64,000 bases of DNA from Schistocerca nitens (Eukaryota; Arthropoda; Insecta; Orthoptera; Acrididae), in NCBI RefSeq assembly GCF_023898315.1, contig NC_064617.1, forward strand, positions 710,045,202 through 710,109,201, written 5' to 3'. Below, piece after piece: positions 36,261-47,885 of the stretch. How positions within the stretch are numbered: the stretch's first letter is position 1; every line of letters starts with the position of its first letter. Under the pieces are notes generated by a model. It was not told the DNA's origin, searched no databases, and saw only the letters and a list, made by a program, of their open reading frames with translations. Both the position numbers and the translations under genes were made by a program.

Positions 36261-37785
36261 ACCAGTTTGCACATCTACCATAAATCGTTCGTCATGTGCT
36301 GAAGAACAGCAAGGTGAACTGAAGAATAGCCATGTGCTAACCACATCAAACCATCAAAGTGCATTCACTGACATTGTTAATGGACAAAAGGAGAATTAAT
36401 AACCATGAACTGTCTAAAGATATTCATAGATAGGTGTCCAGTAGATGTTGTAAAAATACTTGGTGTACACATGTTTCAGTAATAGCTCTTCTGACCATGG
36501 AGTAGAATAGGTGTCATCAAATGCTTACACATTAGTTATCACATGGAAATTATTGCACCGACTTTTAGTTACTCTTGTCAACATCATAGTCTGTTGCAAC
36601 CAGAACCAGTTTATTCTTAACGGCATCTCTCAATGCAATGAGGAGCAGACAGGCACGACAAAATTTGACACTGACTTGGGTTTCATTGTGGTGTGCACAT
36701 TCTGATTCAAAGAGGGGTTTGCTTGACACTAGTTGTCTAACACTTAAAAGGCCTGCTCCAGCTTGTAATTGGAATTGTGGTATCGGAACTTCATATGAGT
36801 AAACTTTGCTACTACAAAACAATAAAAATAACAAAAGAATAAGGCCATAAACTGTGAATCGGTCCAGTCTGTGTAGAAGACAATGAAAATGGCATAATAT
36901 TAATTGTGATAATTTTGAAATGCAGTACTCAACCACAGTATTAGAATATTTGTGGGAGGTTACTCTTCCTTTGATTTTCTGCGTAAATTTGCTTTAAATT
37001 TGTTGTGCTTTGAACGACATCTATTTGGAAGCAACAGCACACAAAGAAACTTAAGTGACACTAAAAAACGTGAGAAGGCAGCACAGACTTCCGGACATAT
37101 GATAAACTTTTTTTGTTACATCAATGGAATGAAATAATCATATGACATTATTTGGGAGACTCCATTTGGGGTTTTCGGCTGCCAGGTGCAAGTCCTTTCA
37201 TTTGACACCACTTGGTGACTTGCATGTCAATGACTAAGAAACTTGTACTGTCGTTGAGAATAAAGATGTCCTTACAGATTAGTACTTTAACTCTCTTGTT
37301 TAATGTTTGTCATTGTAACTCAGAAATACAGATTTCTTCTTCCTAAACAGATTTATTGCTCTCAAAATTAACTTCAAACTTAAGTAGATATGCAGTTGAC
37401 AATTCTGGTGTATAAAATATAAGGATAACACCACCACTTGGGGAAAAAAAAGAGCAAAAATATCACACGTAAAGGACACTAAATTACACTTATACTTTCA
37501 TCTCACTATCTCAAATAAAAATTTAACTGGACCTCAAATAAAACGTCTCCGCCAAGTTACATTAAATAATTCCTAATACACAAAACATATCACTTCATTA
37601 AACAGTCACATAACTAATTATGCAGAAAAGCATCATGTAGCTCTCAAATCATTAAGCAATACTTAATTTTTTGCAATACACAACACTTATACAGTGTTAA
37701 TGAGTTATGAAATAACATGGGTTAGCATTGGGAGCAATCATGAGAGAGATGGTGTTTCTTCTTGTGCTGAGATACCTAATTTCTT

Positions 37786-38740
37786 ACAGGCAGAGGCCAC
37801 AATGTTGGGATCACAGATTTACTACAAAATTCGGACCCCCTTTTGTAGTCTATTACAACAACATAACATGCAAGTAATAAGCTGCACTACTCTGGCAATT
37901 CTGAGAGAATCGCAAGAGAAGTTTTACAAGTTCTATTATGTAAGAGGTATATGCCAGCTGCTTAGCGTTTGAGTTAGATAAGATGAATGTGTATGATGCG
38001 ATGGTTCGGCTCCTGCTCCTACTTAATTTTTAATCTGTATTTCTTTTCTCCACTGGTCATATTATTTAATTTATATGACATTTTAGTGGTAATATAATTT
38101 TAAAAAACCATTTGTATTTGCATGAAGTTTTAGTGAAATTCATGTTATTTGATTATTTACTATTTTTAATTAAATTTGATTACTAGAACAAATATTTTCT
38201 AACTATTAACAAATAAATGAAGAGACACGTAGAATTTTCCTGAAAATGTATGCCTATTATGTTTTTCGAAATCCCGTATACATGCAATCTGGTAAAGTAC
38301 CCAGAACTGCTTTGCAACTCAATGCTTTGAGCTACAGACACAGGGGCAGGCCCCATTTGGCAGTTAACCTGTGAAGCAGTCAGAAGTTGCTAATGTAGCA
38401 AGAATGAATAGTGTAGGTGCAAATTTTTTGAATATCACAGAATTAACCCTTGTAGTACAAAAATAAAGGTTTGAGCAGGAGTCAAACCATCGCCTCAGAC
38501 ACTTAAGTCTTACGAAGCGCGAAAGCTAACCACTTAACCACCAAGAACTCTAATGTCCAGCACCTACGCACAGATACGTAACTGACATAACAGACGCGTA
38601 AAACTTTCCTTGCGATTTTCTCGGAATTGCCAGAGTAATGCACCTTACTGCTTGCGTATTATGTTGTTTTTATGGTGTACTAAAGGCGCACAAAGTTTGA
38701 AGTAAATCTGTGATCCCAACATCGCGGCTTCCCCTTGTTA
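37786..38740. repeat. Long hairpin element containing a tRNA-like segment
   Basis: Inverted arms: ATGTTGGGATCACAGATTTA (about 37802) returns as TAAATCTGTGATCCCAACAT (about 38704). CTCTGGCAATTCTGAGAGAA / TCGCAAG (about 37891) returns as CTTGCGATTTTCTCGGAATT / GCCAGAG (about 38610). ATGCGATGGTTCGGCTCCTG (about 37996) returns as CAGGAGTCAAACCATCGCCT (about 38477). The loop is AT-rich. Total about 955 bp, non-coding. Confidence 0.83.
38465..38550 (-). other. tRNA-like pseudogene segment in the hairpin
   Basis: Minus strand: GGTGGTTAAGTGGTTAGC (A-box-like), then GATGGTTTGACTCCTGCT (B-box-like, degraded from GGTTCGA). The spacing is near that of a tRNA with a variable arm, possibly a Ser/Leu type, but the acceptor stem does not pair. 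Probably part of the SINE-like element rather than a gene. Confidence 0.5.
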
Positions 38741-39150
38741 GATGACTTATAGATTTTTTAAATAAGAGAAATGTAGATACATAGATACATCTCTGTCTAA
38801 ATACCACAGCGCAGTTGGCCCATCATGCACACACAGTTTTGATCGCAGTCATTCCCACACACCATCTGTGTCTCAACGTCGCAAACAACTGAAGTCACCA
38901 TTGGGTTTAATTCATAGCAGTCAAATGACATGGATACTGGCACTGTACCTCGTGTAATTCATGAAATGCAAGAGAGACAAATTGTAATCAGTACTTTACT
39001 CCCAACATTTAACTTGAAATTACATATATAAAATTTATAATCTGCATTATTATTGGTCAAATGTTTGAGTGTAATGAAAACATGACTCACTTTGTCTACT
39101 GAAGAATCAGAAATGGCTAAATACCAGTTTTTCAAGCAAGGGTTTAATTG

Positions 39151-40243
39151 AACAAAAAGTTCTCAGGTTTCCAGACACATAAAGTGATTAAAATTACTCA
39201 GGCTTTCAGCCAAGCACTCCATGGCCATTTTCACATGGTATGACTGCCAATGGGCTGCTGGTATGGCACTTATATACACTAGCTGCTGGCTGTGACATCA
39301 CTTGCGCTCACAGCATCACCATATACAGGCTTCTGCTGACTCAGCATTCAATGTGCCCACTTCAACTGCGTGATAGTTGGATCCCATGCCATGCTGAGCT
39401 GATATCAGATGCTGATAACCTGTCCCATGAGCTGAGTCACCTAATTGAGGTCTTCAGTAATGGCTGTAATGCCCATGAAATAAATGAATGATTTCATGCA
39501 AGACTCACAACAAGACCACTGATGAAGAGCAGAAAATAAACTTCCTTTCTTACCATTCTGTGGTTCCTTGTCAGGCAAGATAAGCCGCTTGCTGAAACGA
39601 TAAAAGATGAAATCAATCTTCAGGCCTCCAACAAAAATCCATCAATTACTGGGACCAGTTAAACATGCAGCAGATCTCAGAACACCTGGGGTCTAAAAGA
39701 TACCTTGTGAATGTGACCAGCCTTACTTCGTACAAACAGTACATGCTGTGGAGCAACACAGGAAGGAGCATGAGAGGTTTTATTGCCTACACTGCTCCAA
39801 GAAATTTGCTTTAGCTGAGTGTGCTGTAGAAAATGGTACATTGGATGAAATTTCGCAAGACATCCATCATGGCTTGCATAAATGGCTTCTGAGATTATGT
39901 AATTAAAGAAGCCATTGAAATAAAAATCACAAATAACATCTTAAACAGAGACAGTGGCCTGCAGCTCAGCACAGCATGGGATCCAGTGGTCGTGCAGTTG
40001 AAGCGGCTGCATCGAACGCCGAGTCAACATATGCCCATGTACAGCAATGCTGCAGGCACCAGTGACACCACAGCTGGCAGCTGATGTATGTAAGAGGCCT
40101 ACCAGAAGCCCACTGGCAGCCATACCACTTGACAATGACCAAGGAGTGCTTGGCCAAAAGCTCATGTAATTTTAATCACTTGATGTGGCTGGAAACCAAG
40201 AACTTTTTATTCAATTTTACCACTGTGAGACTCTGCATTCTTA
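39151..40243 (+). mobile_element. Penelope-like element with inverted terminal repeats and GIY-YIG remnant
   Basis: Arms of about 250 bp in inverted orientation: left 39151-39410, right about 39955-40218 (GTTCTCAGGTTTCCAGACAC against the reverse complement of TGGCTGGAAACCAAGAAC; CAGCATGGGATCCA on the right against TGGATCCCATGCCATGCTGA on the left). Near-identical flanks CAAGGGTTTAATTG (39137-39150) and CAAGAGTTTAATTG (40244-40257) are a likely 14-bp target duplication with one mismatch. The right side has an extra 25-bp tail beyond the arm. The enclosed + strand coding is the C-terminal end of a Penelope-type ORF. Penelope-like elements encode an RT plus a GIY-YIG nuclease; the RT is missing here. 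Confidence 0.82.
39540..39960 (+). pseudogene. Penelope-like GIY-YIG endonuclease, degraded
   Basis: The frame reads SRLLKR, IFRPPTKIHQLLGPVKHAAD, LRTPGV(stop)KIPCECDQPYF, VQTVHAVEQHRKEHERFY, AECAVENG. The GIY block (normally GVYKIxC) has a stop in place of its Tyr and the YIGQT block reads YFVQT, so both signature Tyr/Ile-Gly motifs are lost. IKEAIEIK and NRDSGLQLS near 39910-39965 mark the usual end of the protein. Inactive. Confidence 0.8.
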
Positions 40244-40542
40244 CAAGAGTTTAATTGCTTGAACTTCCTCAAGCTAATTAAGAAAAATGTAATTACTTAT
40301 TTTAGGGAAACCTTTTGTTCAATTTTTGATCATAGCACACAGTGTGGGAAATGGACAAATGATGTATCAAGTAGACCAGTGTGAGGTGTAATTTTGCAAA
40401 GGTTTTAATTGCTTGAAAGAAATGTGAGTAATTGAGAAAAACTTAATTGTGATTTGAGGGGAAAATCGAACACAAACCGCTTTCTGTTGTCCTGACACCA
40501 TTGAGTTCACGGCTGAACTTCTCCCACTGCACTTGCTTAAAA

Positions 40543-40644
40543 TTGAATCGTCTTTTAAGTTGAATCGCCTTTTAAGTTGAATCGCCTTTTAAGTTGAATC
40601 GCCTTTTAAGTTGAATCGCCTTTTAAGTTGAATCGCCTTTTAAG
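40543..40644. repeat. 17-bp minisatellite, six copies
   Basis: Six consecutive units of TTGAATCGCCTTTTAAG at 40543-40644. Five are identical and the first has one substitution (CGTC). Confidence 0.97.
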
Positions 40645-40669
40645 TTGAGCAGTTTCTGACTTCACCACT

Positions 40670-40888
40670 GCTGCCACAGTGCAGATCACTGGTTGATGCA
40701 TTCAGGAGGACGACAGTTCGATCCCGCGTCCAGCCATCCTGATGTAGGTTTTCCAAGATTTCCCTAAATCGCTTCAGGCAAATGCCAGGATGGTTCCTTT
40801 GACAGGGCAAGGCTGACTTCCTTTCCCATCCTTCCCCAATCTGATGAGACCAATGTTCTCACTGTTTGGTCTCTTCCGCCAAATCAAC
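40670..40888 (+). mobile_element. tRNA-derived SINE
   Basis: A tRNA-like head with B-box-like AGTTCGATCCCGCG (about 40716) is followed by the body CATCCTGATGTAGGTTTTCC, TTCCCTAAATCGCTTCAGGC, AATGCCAGGATGGTTCCTTT and the tail GATGAGACCAATGTTCTCAC / TGTTTGGTCTC. Its 3' 100 bp matches the truncated copy in LINE ORF1 at 9783-9887. The A box is degraded. Confidence 0.8.
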
Positions 40889-41321
40889 ACATCTGGTCAA
40901 TGCTGAGTGTGAAGGAAAGGTCCCAAAGCTTCCTTCTTTGCCTGCTGGGCAATATGATCACTCACAAATATGTTGTGTGAGTTATACTGTCCACGCCATC
41001 TCCCACTGTTGAAGGAGCATGGCAGCTTTGGATCATGTATTAATATCAACCCCATCTGTTAAGCCCATTCTACAAGATCTTCTCCATTCTTTTTAGTCTC
41101 CAGGTAACACCAATATGTGCTATAGCTTTTGAAGTCACCCATGACCAGCTTTATTGACTGGGATTGAAAATTAGGGTATTCCATGAACTTGAACTCAGCA
41201 TTTGGTATTTATGCACTGATGTCACCGTGTGTGACTGAATCGCAACATTCTTGATTTCTATATCGCTTTGGGGGGTAGACCTGTTGACAGAATGTTTAAG
41301 CCAGGTCTGTTACTGGAGTCC

Positions 41322-41443
41322 GCAGCTCGTGGTCTCGCTGTAGCGTTCTCGCTTCCCGAGCACGGGGTCCCGGGTTCGATTCCCGGCGGGGTCAGGGATT
41401 TTTCCTGCCTCGAGATGACCGGGTGTTGTTGTGTCATCTTCAC

Positions 41444-41485
<42 letters not shown>

Positions 41486-41612
41486 TCATCCCCATTATGG
41501 TCGGAGGAAGGCAATGGCAAACCACCTCCACTAGGACCTTGCCTAGTAAGGCGGCGCGGGTCTCCCGCATCATTCCCCTACGCTCTGTAAAGAAGTATGG
41601 GACTCATCATCA

Positions 41613-41660
<48 letters not shown>

Positions 41661-41662
41661 TG
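41322..41662 (+). mobile_element. tRNA-derived SINE with (ATC)n tracts
   Basis: The tRNA-like head at 41322-41394 has an A-box-like GGTCTCGCTGTAGCG and a perfect B-box GGGTTCGATTCCCGG. The body CCTGCCTCGAGATGACCGGG is followed by an (ATC)n tract (41440-41487), CATTATGGTCGGAGGAAGGC and CTAGTAAGGCGGCGCGGGTC, and a second (ATC)n tract (41608-41660). The head lacks a pairable acceptor stem, so it is a SINE promoter rather than a tRNA gene. Confidence 0.82.
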
Positions 41663-41679
41663 TTACTGGAGGTGTGAGC

Positions 41680-43270
41680 CAAGAGGTAAGTTGTTGGGAG
41701 CTGGTGTTGTGTAGGGATGGGCAAGTATATTGTGTAGGTTCGGTGGATGGCGGAATACCGATGTGGGAGGTGTTGGAAAGATAGTGGGCAGGACACTTCT
41801 CATTTAAGGGCACAACAAGAGGTAGTCGAAACTTTGGTGGAGAATGTAATACAGTTGCTCCAGTCCTGGGTGGTACTGAGCTATGAGGGGAATGCTCCTC
41901 TATGGCTGGGAGGTGGGACTTTTTGATGTGGTGGAAGACTGGAAAGATAAGGCACAGGAGATTTGTTTTTTTACAAGGTTGGGAGGATAATTACGGTCTG
42001 TGAAGGCATCAGTGAGACCCTTGGTATATTTCGAGATGGTCTGCTTGTCACTGCAGATGCAATGACCATGGGTGGCTAGGTTGAATGGAAGGGTCTTCTT
42101 GGTATGGAACAGGTGGCAGCTGTTGAAGTGGAAGTATTGCTGGTGGTTAGTAGGTTTGGTATGGACAGAGGCACTGATGTAGCTATCTTTGAGGTGGAGG
42201 TCAACATCCAGGAAGGTGGCTTGTTGGGGTGAGTAGGATCAGGTGAAGCAAATTGGGGAGAAGTTGTTAAGGTTCTGGAGGAATGTGGATAGGGTGACCA
42301 CACCCTCGATCCAGTTCGCGAAGATGTTATGAATGAATATGAACCAGATGAGGGCTTAGGATTCTGGGTGTTTAAGGAGGATTCCTATAGATGGCCCATG
42401 AATAGGTTGGCTTAGGATGGTGCCATGTGGGTGCCCGTGACCGTGCCCCAGATTTGTTTCTAGGTAACGCCTTCAAAGGAGAAGTAATTGTGGGTGAGGA
42501 TATAGTTGGTCATAGTGACTAGGAAGGAGGTTGTTGTTTGGAATCCGTCGGGCGTTGGGAAGGATAGTGTTCAATAGCAGTAAGGCCATGGATATTATGG
42601 ATGTTAGTGTGGTAAAGAGATAGGCACTGTGGAGAGTCAGTGGAGGAAGTGGTTCATATCTTTTATATAGGAGGGTAGGTTCCAGGTAAAGGTTGAAGGT
42701 GTCTGTCTATGAGAGCAGAGATTCTCTCAGTGGTGGCACAGTAACCGGCCACAATGAGGCATCCTGGCTGGCTGAGTTTATGGGCATGTAGAAGGTAGGA
42801 GTGTGAGGAGTGGTAGGGGTGAGAAGAGAGATGGACTCTGGCGAGAGGTTCTGGGATGGGCCTAAGGATTTGAGAAGTGACTGGAGATCCTGCTAGATTT
42901 CTGGAATGCGGTCACTGTGGCAAGGTTTGTAGGTGGATCTATGGATCTATCTGACAGCTGTCAGAGTTCTTCTGCCAGGTAATCCTTGCGGTTCAAAACT
43001 GTAGTGGTGGAGCCTTTGTCAGCAGGTAGGATTATAAGGTCGGGATCAGTTTTTAGATGGTGAACTGTGGCTCTTTCTGTAGGTGTAAGGTTAGTATGCA
43101 TGTTGAGGGATTTGGGGAATAATGGTGAGGCAAGGTTCGAGGTTAAGAAACTCTGGAAAGTTAACGGGTGATTTGGGGGCAGTGGGGGTGGATCGGATCA
43201 TGGTTGGATGGAAGAGTGAACCAAGTTAGGCAGGGTTCAACATTGGTCTTGGGTTGAGTCTGGATGTTTC
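41680..43270 (-). pseudogene. Penelope-like RT copy, minus strand, multiply frameshifted
   Basis: Read on the minus strand in shifting frames: DLIILPADKGSTTTVLNRKD (about 43040-42990, the Penelope N-terminal RT block), then THMAPS(stop)ANLFMGHL (about 42430-42390). The catalytic box is degraded to FIHNIF (about 42340; both Asp lost), followed by FTSPYSPQQATFLDVDLHLK, and YISASVHTKPTNHQQYFHF (about 42230-42120). The downstream GIY-YIG part is not visible. The plus end abuts the SINE tail. Inactive. Confidence 0.77.
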
Positions 43271-43744
43271 TCTAATATATTTTATTTCTTACTTTTAGGC
43301 AAATGATTTCACAAAACATTTTCCCTTTTTTTTTGTAAAAACATTTGTTCAGAAGACTAAACATGAGTGAAAGAAAACTTTCTGCTATATAGTCTTTAAG
43401 AAACCTGCCCATTATTGGGAGGGGGGGGGGGGGGAAACTGTATCTCACAGTGTCATTAATAGTGGATTGAAATACTGTGAACGTTGTTACCCTGTTTGGC
43501 TAGCTGCTAATATGTGGTTTGTCAACAGCAAGTTTTCCACAAATCAAAATCAGCTGGCTGTTGAATCCAAACAATAATGTAGACACCCTAAAAATGGTAA
43601 TTCACATATTGGTCAAATTAGGTGATGCAGTCATGTCAAATTAAGACTGTATATGGATATGTTGTGTAAAGGAAGTGATACATGTATGCTGAGGACATTT
43701 TTTCCCTCTCGGAGACAATCTCTCATTTTCTTTTGAAAGAGAAT

Positions 43745-43815
43745 ATAAATTAGGATAGATTACTACCCACCAAATGGTAGAGGCATTGAGCAGCAGACAG
43801 GGCTACTTAAAAGCT
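43745..43815. repeat. Short MITE end fragment
   Basis: GGATAGATTACTACCCACCA, then GAGCAGCAGACAGG, matches the terminal sequence of the 35719/58150-type foldback elements. Only about 70 bp is recognisable. Confidence 0.55.
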
Positions 43816-44204
43816 TATACCATAAACTGTGAATGTTAACTCAACATCACCTCTATGATAAGAGAAATCTGTCCTATTTAATATTGTTATTGCATCCAGG
43901 GTTTTCCTTCGTTTTGGGTGACATGTACTGACACACGAATATCTCACAAAATGAGCACTTCTTCCAGCTATATGAACAGTGAACTGTATAGTTTTTTCCA
44001 TAATAAGTAGACTAACATTGTAATTTTAAATCACAGTTCGAAAACTTTGAAACTGATGGTAATTGTTTTGACTTCCCAGGAAAGAGAGCATTTTACAAGC
44101 GGTTTGCCCATTCATGAAATTTTAATCGTGCTATTCATAGTAATTATGTAGAAGGTTATGGTGCAAATGATGAAATATTGGTGTCTGTTAACAGTGAACC
44201 TCTT

Positions 44205-44760
44205 ACACAATGAATTAGAAGGCCTGCCCCTGAGAAAAGAAAGGCTATTGATGATCCTAAGAAAAGCAGGTGACAGACTTCACTTCACTGGTAGCATACT
44301 GGGAAAATGTGGTCTATAAAGAAGAATACTTGCAATGCATTTGTATATCCCACCATGGAGTATTTGCTGAAATAGGACTAATGGGGATATTGAATATGCA
44401 GAAAGAAATGCAGTACAAATAATTAGGTTTGTTTGATTCATTGGAGAGCGTAACAGAAATGCCAAAAAACTTGAATTGGCAGCTGATTTAAGATAAGACA
44501 CCAGATAGCCTGCAAAAACCTGCTTATAAAGTTTCAAGAACCATTTTAAGCAAAGAAATTGAGGCATATACTACAGCCCCCTCTGTTACACTCTGTAGGG
44601 ACCACAGCTGCAAGATTAGAATAATTACAACATGCACAGAGCATTTAAATAGTGAGTCTTCATATGTATGGAAAAAATACCAATATGTGGTACATTGGGG
44701 AGTACCCTCTGCCAGGTGTTTCAGTGGTTTGCGGGGTGTGGATGTAGATTGAAATTCAGT
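44205..44760 (+). mobile_element. LINE 3' fragment (same family as 5570 and 50760)
   Basis: Broken frames read LHFTGSILGKCGL, PPWSI and AERNAVQIIRF, as in the C-terminal region of jockey/CR1-like LINEs. The 3' end GGAGTACCCTCTGCCAGGTG followed by GTGTGGATGTAGATTG is shared with 5570-6345. Multiple stops. Confidence 0.6.
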
Positions 44761-45216
44761 TCTGTTACCTTAAAGGTTGCTAATTGTTGCATGAGACAGT
44801 TATGGACAAGCTCTGTTACTTAGCTGGCCTGCATGTTGATTGTGGCAGCAGTTAAGACAATTCTATTGTCTACTGGTGTGATGTGAGACTGTTAGAGAAT
44901 TTCATTGCTCATTTTGGCAGTTCAGTTGGTGAAGTTCACTTGTCTCACAAAGTGGTGGGAGTTTGTTAAATACCTGTCACTGACCCATTTCTCTCTGTCA
45001 TATGCTACGAGGGATATATTGTAATTTCCGAAGAATGTTTTGCGACACACTTATGAACAATTGTAACTATATAAAAGGTATTACAGGACTTCACATAGTG
45101 TTCTGAAGAGCTCTGCTTTCAATCCAGTATGTCCAATATGTGTTACTTATGTCTAAGATTTTATTGTATTGATGCAATTCTGCAATTTGTCAGTTAATAC
45201 AACATGGTTTTTAAAG

Positions 45217-45296
45217 GTAATGTGTGGGAAACACATCACATGGACAGCAAGAATGTTCCACAGCCACGTTACGGCCATTCTGCTGTTCTTTTTGGG
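45217..45296 (+). CDS. Attractin exon: kelch blade
   Basis: A short internal exon of about 27 residues: NVWETHHMDSKNVPQPRYGH, then SAVLFG. RYGHSAV is the diagnostic kelch strand, and the preceding VWE closes the previous blade. Acceptor TTTAAAG at 45216; donor GGG|GTGAG at 45296/45297. It starts by completing the Gly codon from 29925 and ends in phase 0, matching the phase-0 start at 51555. It is isolated between introns of 15.3 and 6.3 kb and easily missed by ORF-based annotation. Confidence 0.9.
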
Positions 45297-47659
45297 GTGA
45301 GTTATTTATATAATTACTAATTTCAAATTTATGTTGATAATTGAAATAGGAAATATAAATTTTCATGAGACTTGCACTTTTCCAGTATTGAACGTTTCTA
45401 AATTTGCACTGCTAAACGGTATTCCAAATATCAGATCACTAAGATTTGAAAATGGTTTTCATTTTTTGTAGAACTTTAAATGCTTATTTCCATACCTTCA
45501 TTTGCTTTGCATATGTATTTTATACTTTAAAAAATACATTTAGTATAGTTGCTACTTAACAGAACAATCAAATCTAGCTCATAGGGATTTTATTTCTGGA
45601 TCTGTGAAATTCTAGCCGGTTTTTAGTATTTGTGTATTACATATTAAAGAAATAAAATGAGCTTCAGCTTCTCTGCCTACCTTTAGGGATCAGATGGATT
45701 TCAGTTATAGAAAATTACAGTTCCTTTTAGCCCTTTCATCATACATGAGTCAAGAATTGTTCTGTGGAAAAAATCAGTTACTAAAATCAAAAGTGAGTAT
45801 AGTGCAATAAAGAAGTGAAATTGTGTATAAAGTGGTCTTCTGATTATTTCACTTGGAGGAGAAAAAAATGTTTGTAAAAGTAAAAGCTAAATAACAAGTT
45901 GTAAATGCTGTAGGAAAGAAAATTTACTAAAAATTCCCATTACAGTAGAGCTCAGATTGCAGGAAATCAGCGTGAGTGAAAATAAACTGTTACAATTTCA
46001 ACTTCTAGAACACCAACCGTACACTGTAAGCAGTTAAGTGGCTACAGAGTAGCTCCAAAACTTGAGGAGAAGCAAGTAGTAATGAAAGACGATAAAGGTG
46101 TGGTTTTATTTTTTTTTATTTTTTATTTTATTTTATTTTTTTTTGGGGGGGGGGGGGGGGGCGGCTGAGGAGGGGAAGAGGAAACCACAACAGGTGACTG
46201 ATTTTGTGGCGTACCATTTAGATGTGTGGAAGGATGATTCTGAAGGCTTATCAATCTGCAACTTTAGGAGATGCTACTGAAATGAGAATAAAAGTATACA
46301 TGTGTGGTAAAATGTAAGCACCACTCACAAATTAGACGGTGAGACAGTCCCAACTGATCACATGTGGCCTCTAAAGCAATACAAGGAGTGATCTATGAGC
46401 CTGGGAAATGTGATCAGTATGTTGCCAATCCCTCTTGTTGTTATTGCCAGCAAATGAATCCTGCTGATGTCACTGCTTCTTTATTCAAGCAGCTCCTCAT
46501 ATGGCATCATGAGGCTGTGTGGACCCTGTGCTTGAGCTCCCTTCCTCAGAAAAAATCTGAGAAGGTGTGAAGAATGGAACCCTGGTCCTACTGCACCGAA
46601 GGCAGTGACCCCAACCTCTTGGCTTTGGATGCAGTCTTCTTTTGTCAGTATAGGTATATGACAGTTGTCTGTGCAAAATGATGTGCCTGTAGAGATCCTG
46701 GACAATTTCAGCCTATTCTGCTTTGCATAAAAATTACGGGTAAAGACAAAAGGTAATAGTGGTTTACAATAATTGAAAAATAGAGTTCTAAAAATAAAAA
46801 GATTTTCATATTGTTGATATGTACACCCATTCTTTCACTGTTGCAAATTCTGTATTGTTTATCTTGTGAATAAGATTAACTGCTTTATTTTGACTCTGGT
46901 TTCCATATTTAATGCCTTATAGCAACACTTTCAGGTTAAATTGTTATTTCCAGTGGTAATTTCACCATTGGGACCACTGCTATGAACCCTACATATCCAA
47001 GCAAAGTATTTATATGAGAGCTTGACATGGTGTCAAGTGGATATATATACATCCACGACAAGCAATTATTATTCCAATATTTTTATTGCAGTCTATTGTC
47101 ACATTTATCATAATAATGATGACCACTTCTGTTCAAATTTCAAACATCTTCAGATCAATTGTAATTGAGCACTCCCTCAGTTATATGTGCTATGTGCAGC
47201 TTCCATATAGTAGCTACACACAGCACATAGAACTGATGGGGTGCCCCGAAACTACATTTGATCTAAAAATGTCAAATTTTGAATGAAACCAGTAATCATT
47301 TTTATGACACATTATAAAACAATAGACCGGAATGAAAAATATTGTTATGAAGTAGTTATCGACACTTTCGTGTAATTGTAATAATTAAAATTTCTTGTGT
47401 AGACGCTGAAGGTGCTTGAAACAGTTACATGAAACATGTTTGGGCAAGGAATGAACTAAAAATTCATTGCAGAAGATGAATAATAGCTAATCTTGTACAG
47501 TGTAGAAAAGATTTTCAACTGAATTAAGATTGCTTACAGACAGGGAGTGTTTTGGGAACACCACAGTGATTGGGGATCTGAGGTTTTAATATATTAGTTA
47601 ACAAATCTGTTTTTCAGAGAAAAGAATGTAGGTACCCCTTCTCTCATCACCTCCTCAGT

Positions 47660-47885
47660 AATCCATTTGACAAAATCACAGCTCACTCATAATAATTTCT
47701 TCTCCGAAGGGAAAATCTATGAACGAAACAATGGAACTACTATGGGCACTTGCTTGGCGCCATCTTAAGCCAATCTGTTTATGAGCTTCATGCAGGAATC
47801 TTTCATATTAGTTCAGCACCCTAACCTACTTCGTTTCTTCATTCATTGATAGTATTTTCATGGTCTGGGCCCATGGAGAGTACAG
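47660..47885 (+). pseudogene. Penelope-like RT fragment
   Basis: The + strand frame NNFFSEGKIYERNNGTTMGT, then CLAPS(stop)ANLFMSFMQESF, is the Penelope-type RT block 4 (FYxQxxGxxMGxxLxPxxANLFM). A frame change later comes FIDSIFMVWAHG, the catalytic region with IDS in place of YxDD. Short and inactive. Adjacent sequence to 48300 resembles MITE cores (CACACGCACGCACTCACACT). Confidence 0.72.

Larger units (their letters stand above)
29926..45216 (+). other. Attractin intron C (15.3 kb)
   Basis: Donor GTGAG at 29926; acceptor TTTAAAG at 45216. The first 2.3 kb (29926-32257) is AT-rich and shows no repeat or coding signal to me. Later parts contain the Mutator-like remnant, foldback elements, Penelope-like copies and SINEs listed separately. 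The stretches 34570-35718, 36300-37785, 43271-44204 and 44761-45216 hold nothing identified except homopolymer runs (C run at 34854-34867, G run at 43421-43436). Confidence 0.83.

Noticed and set aside
37141..37260. GGGAGACTCCATTTGGGGTT…CACCACTTGGTGACTTG segment as a repeat element
   Set aside because: It looks like part of an interspersed repeat, but no second copy in the window and no borders were found.
40543..40644. CRISPR-like array
   Set aside because: Head-to-tail 17-bp units with no spacers in an insect intron; an ordinary minisatellite.
41322..41394. tRNA gene
   Set aside because: A and B boxes are good, but the sequence runs on into a SINE body with (ATC)n tracts and the acceptor stem does not pair.
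41258..41813. Frames rich in poly-Asp, poly-Ser, poly-Ile or poly-Met
   Set aside because: Products of the (ATC)n tracts of the SINE, not proteins.
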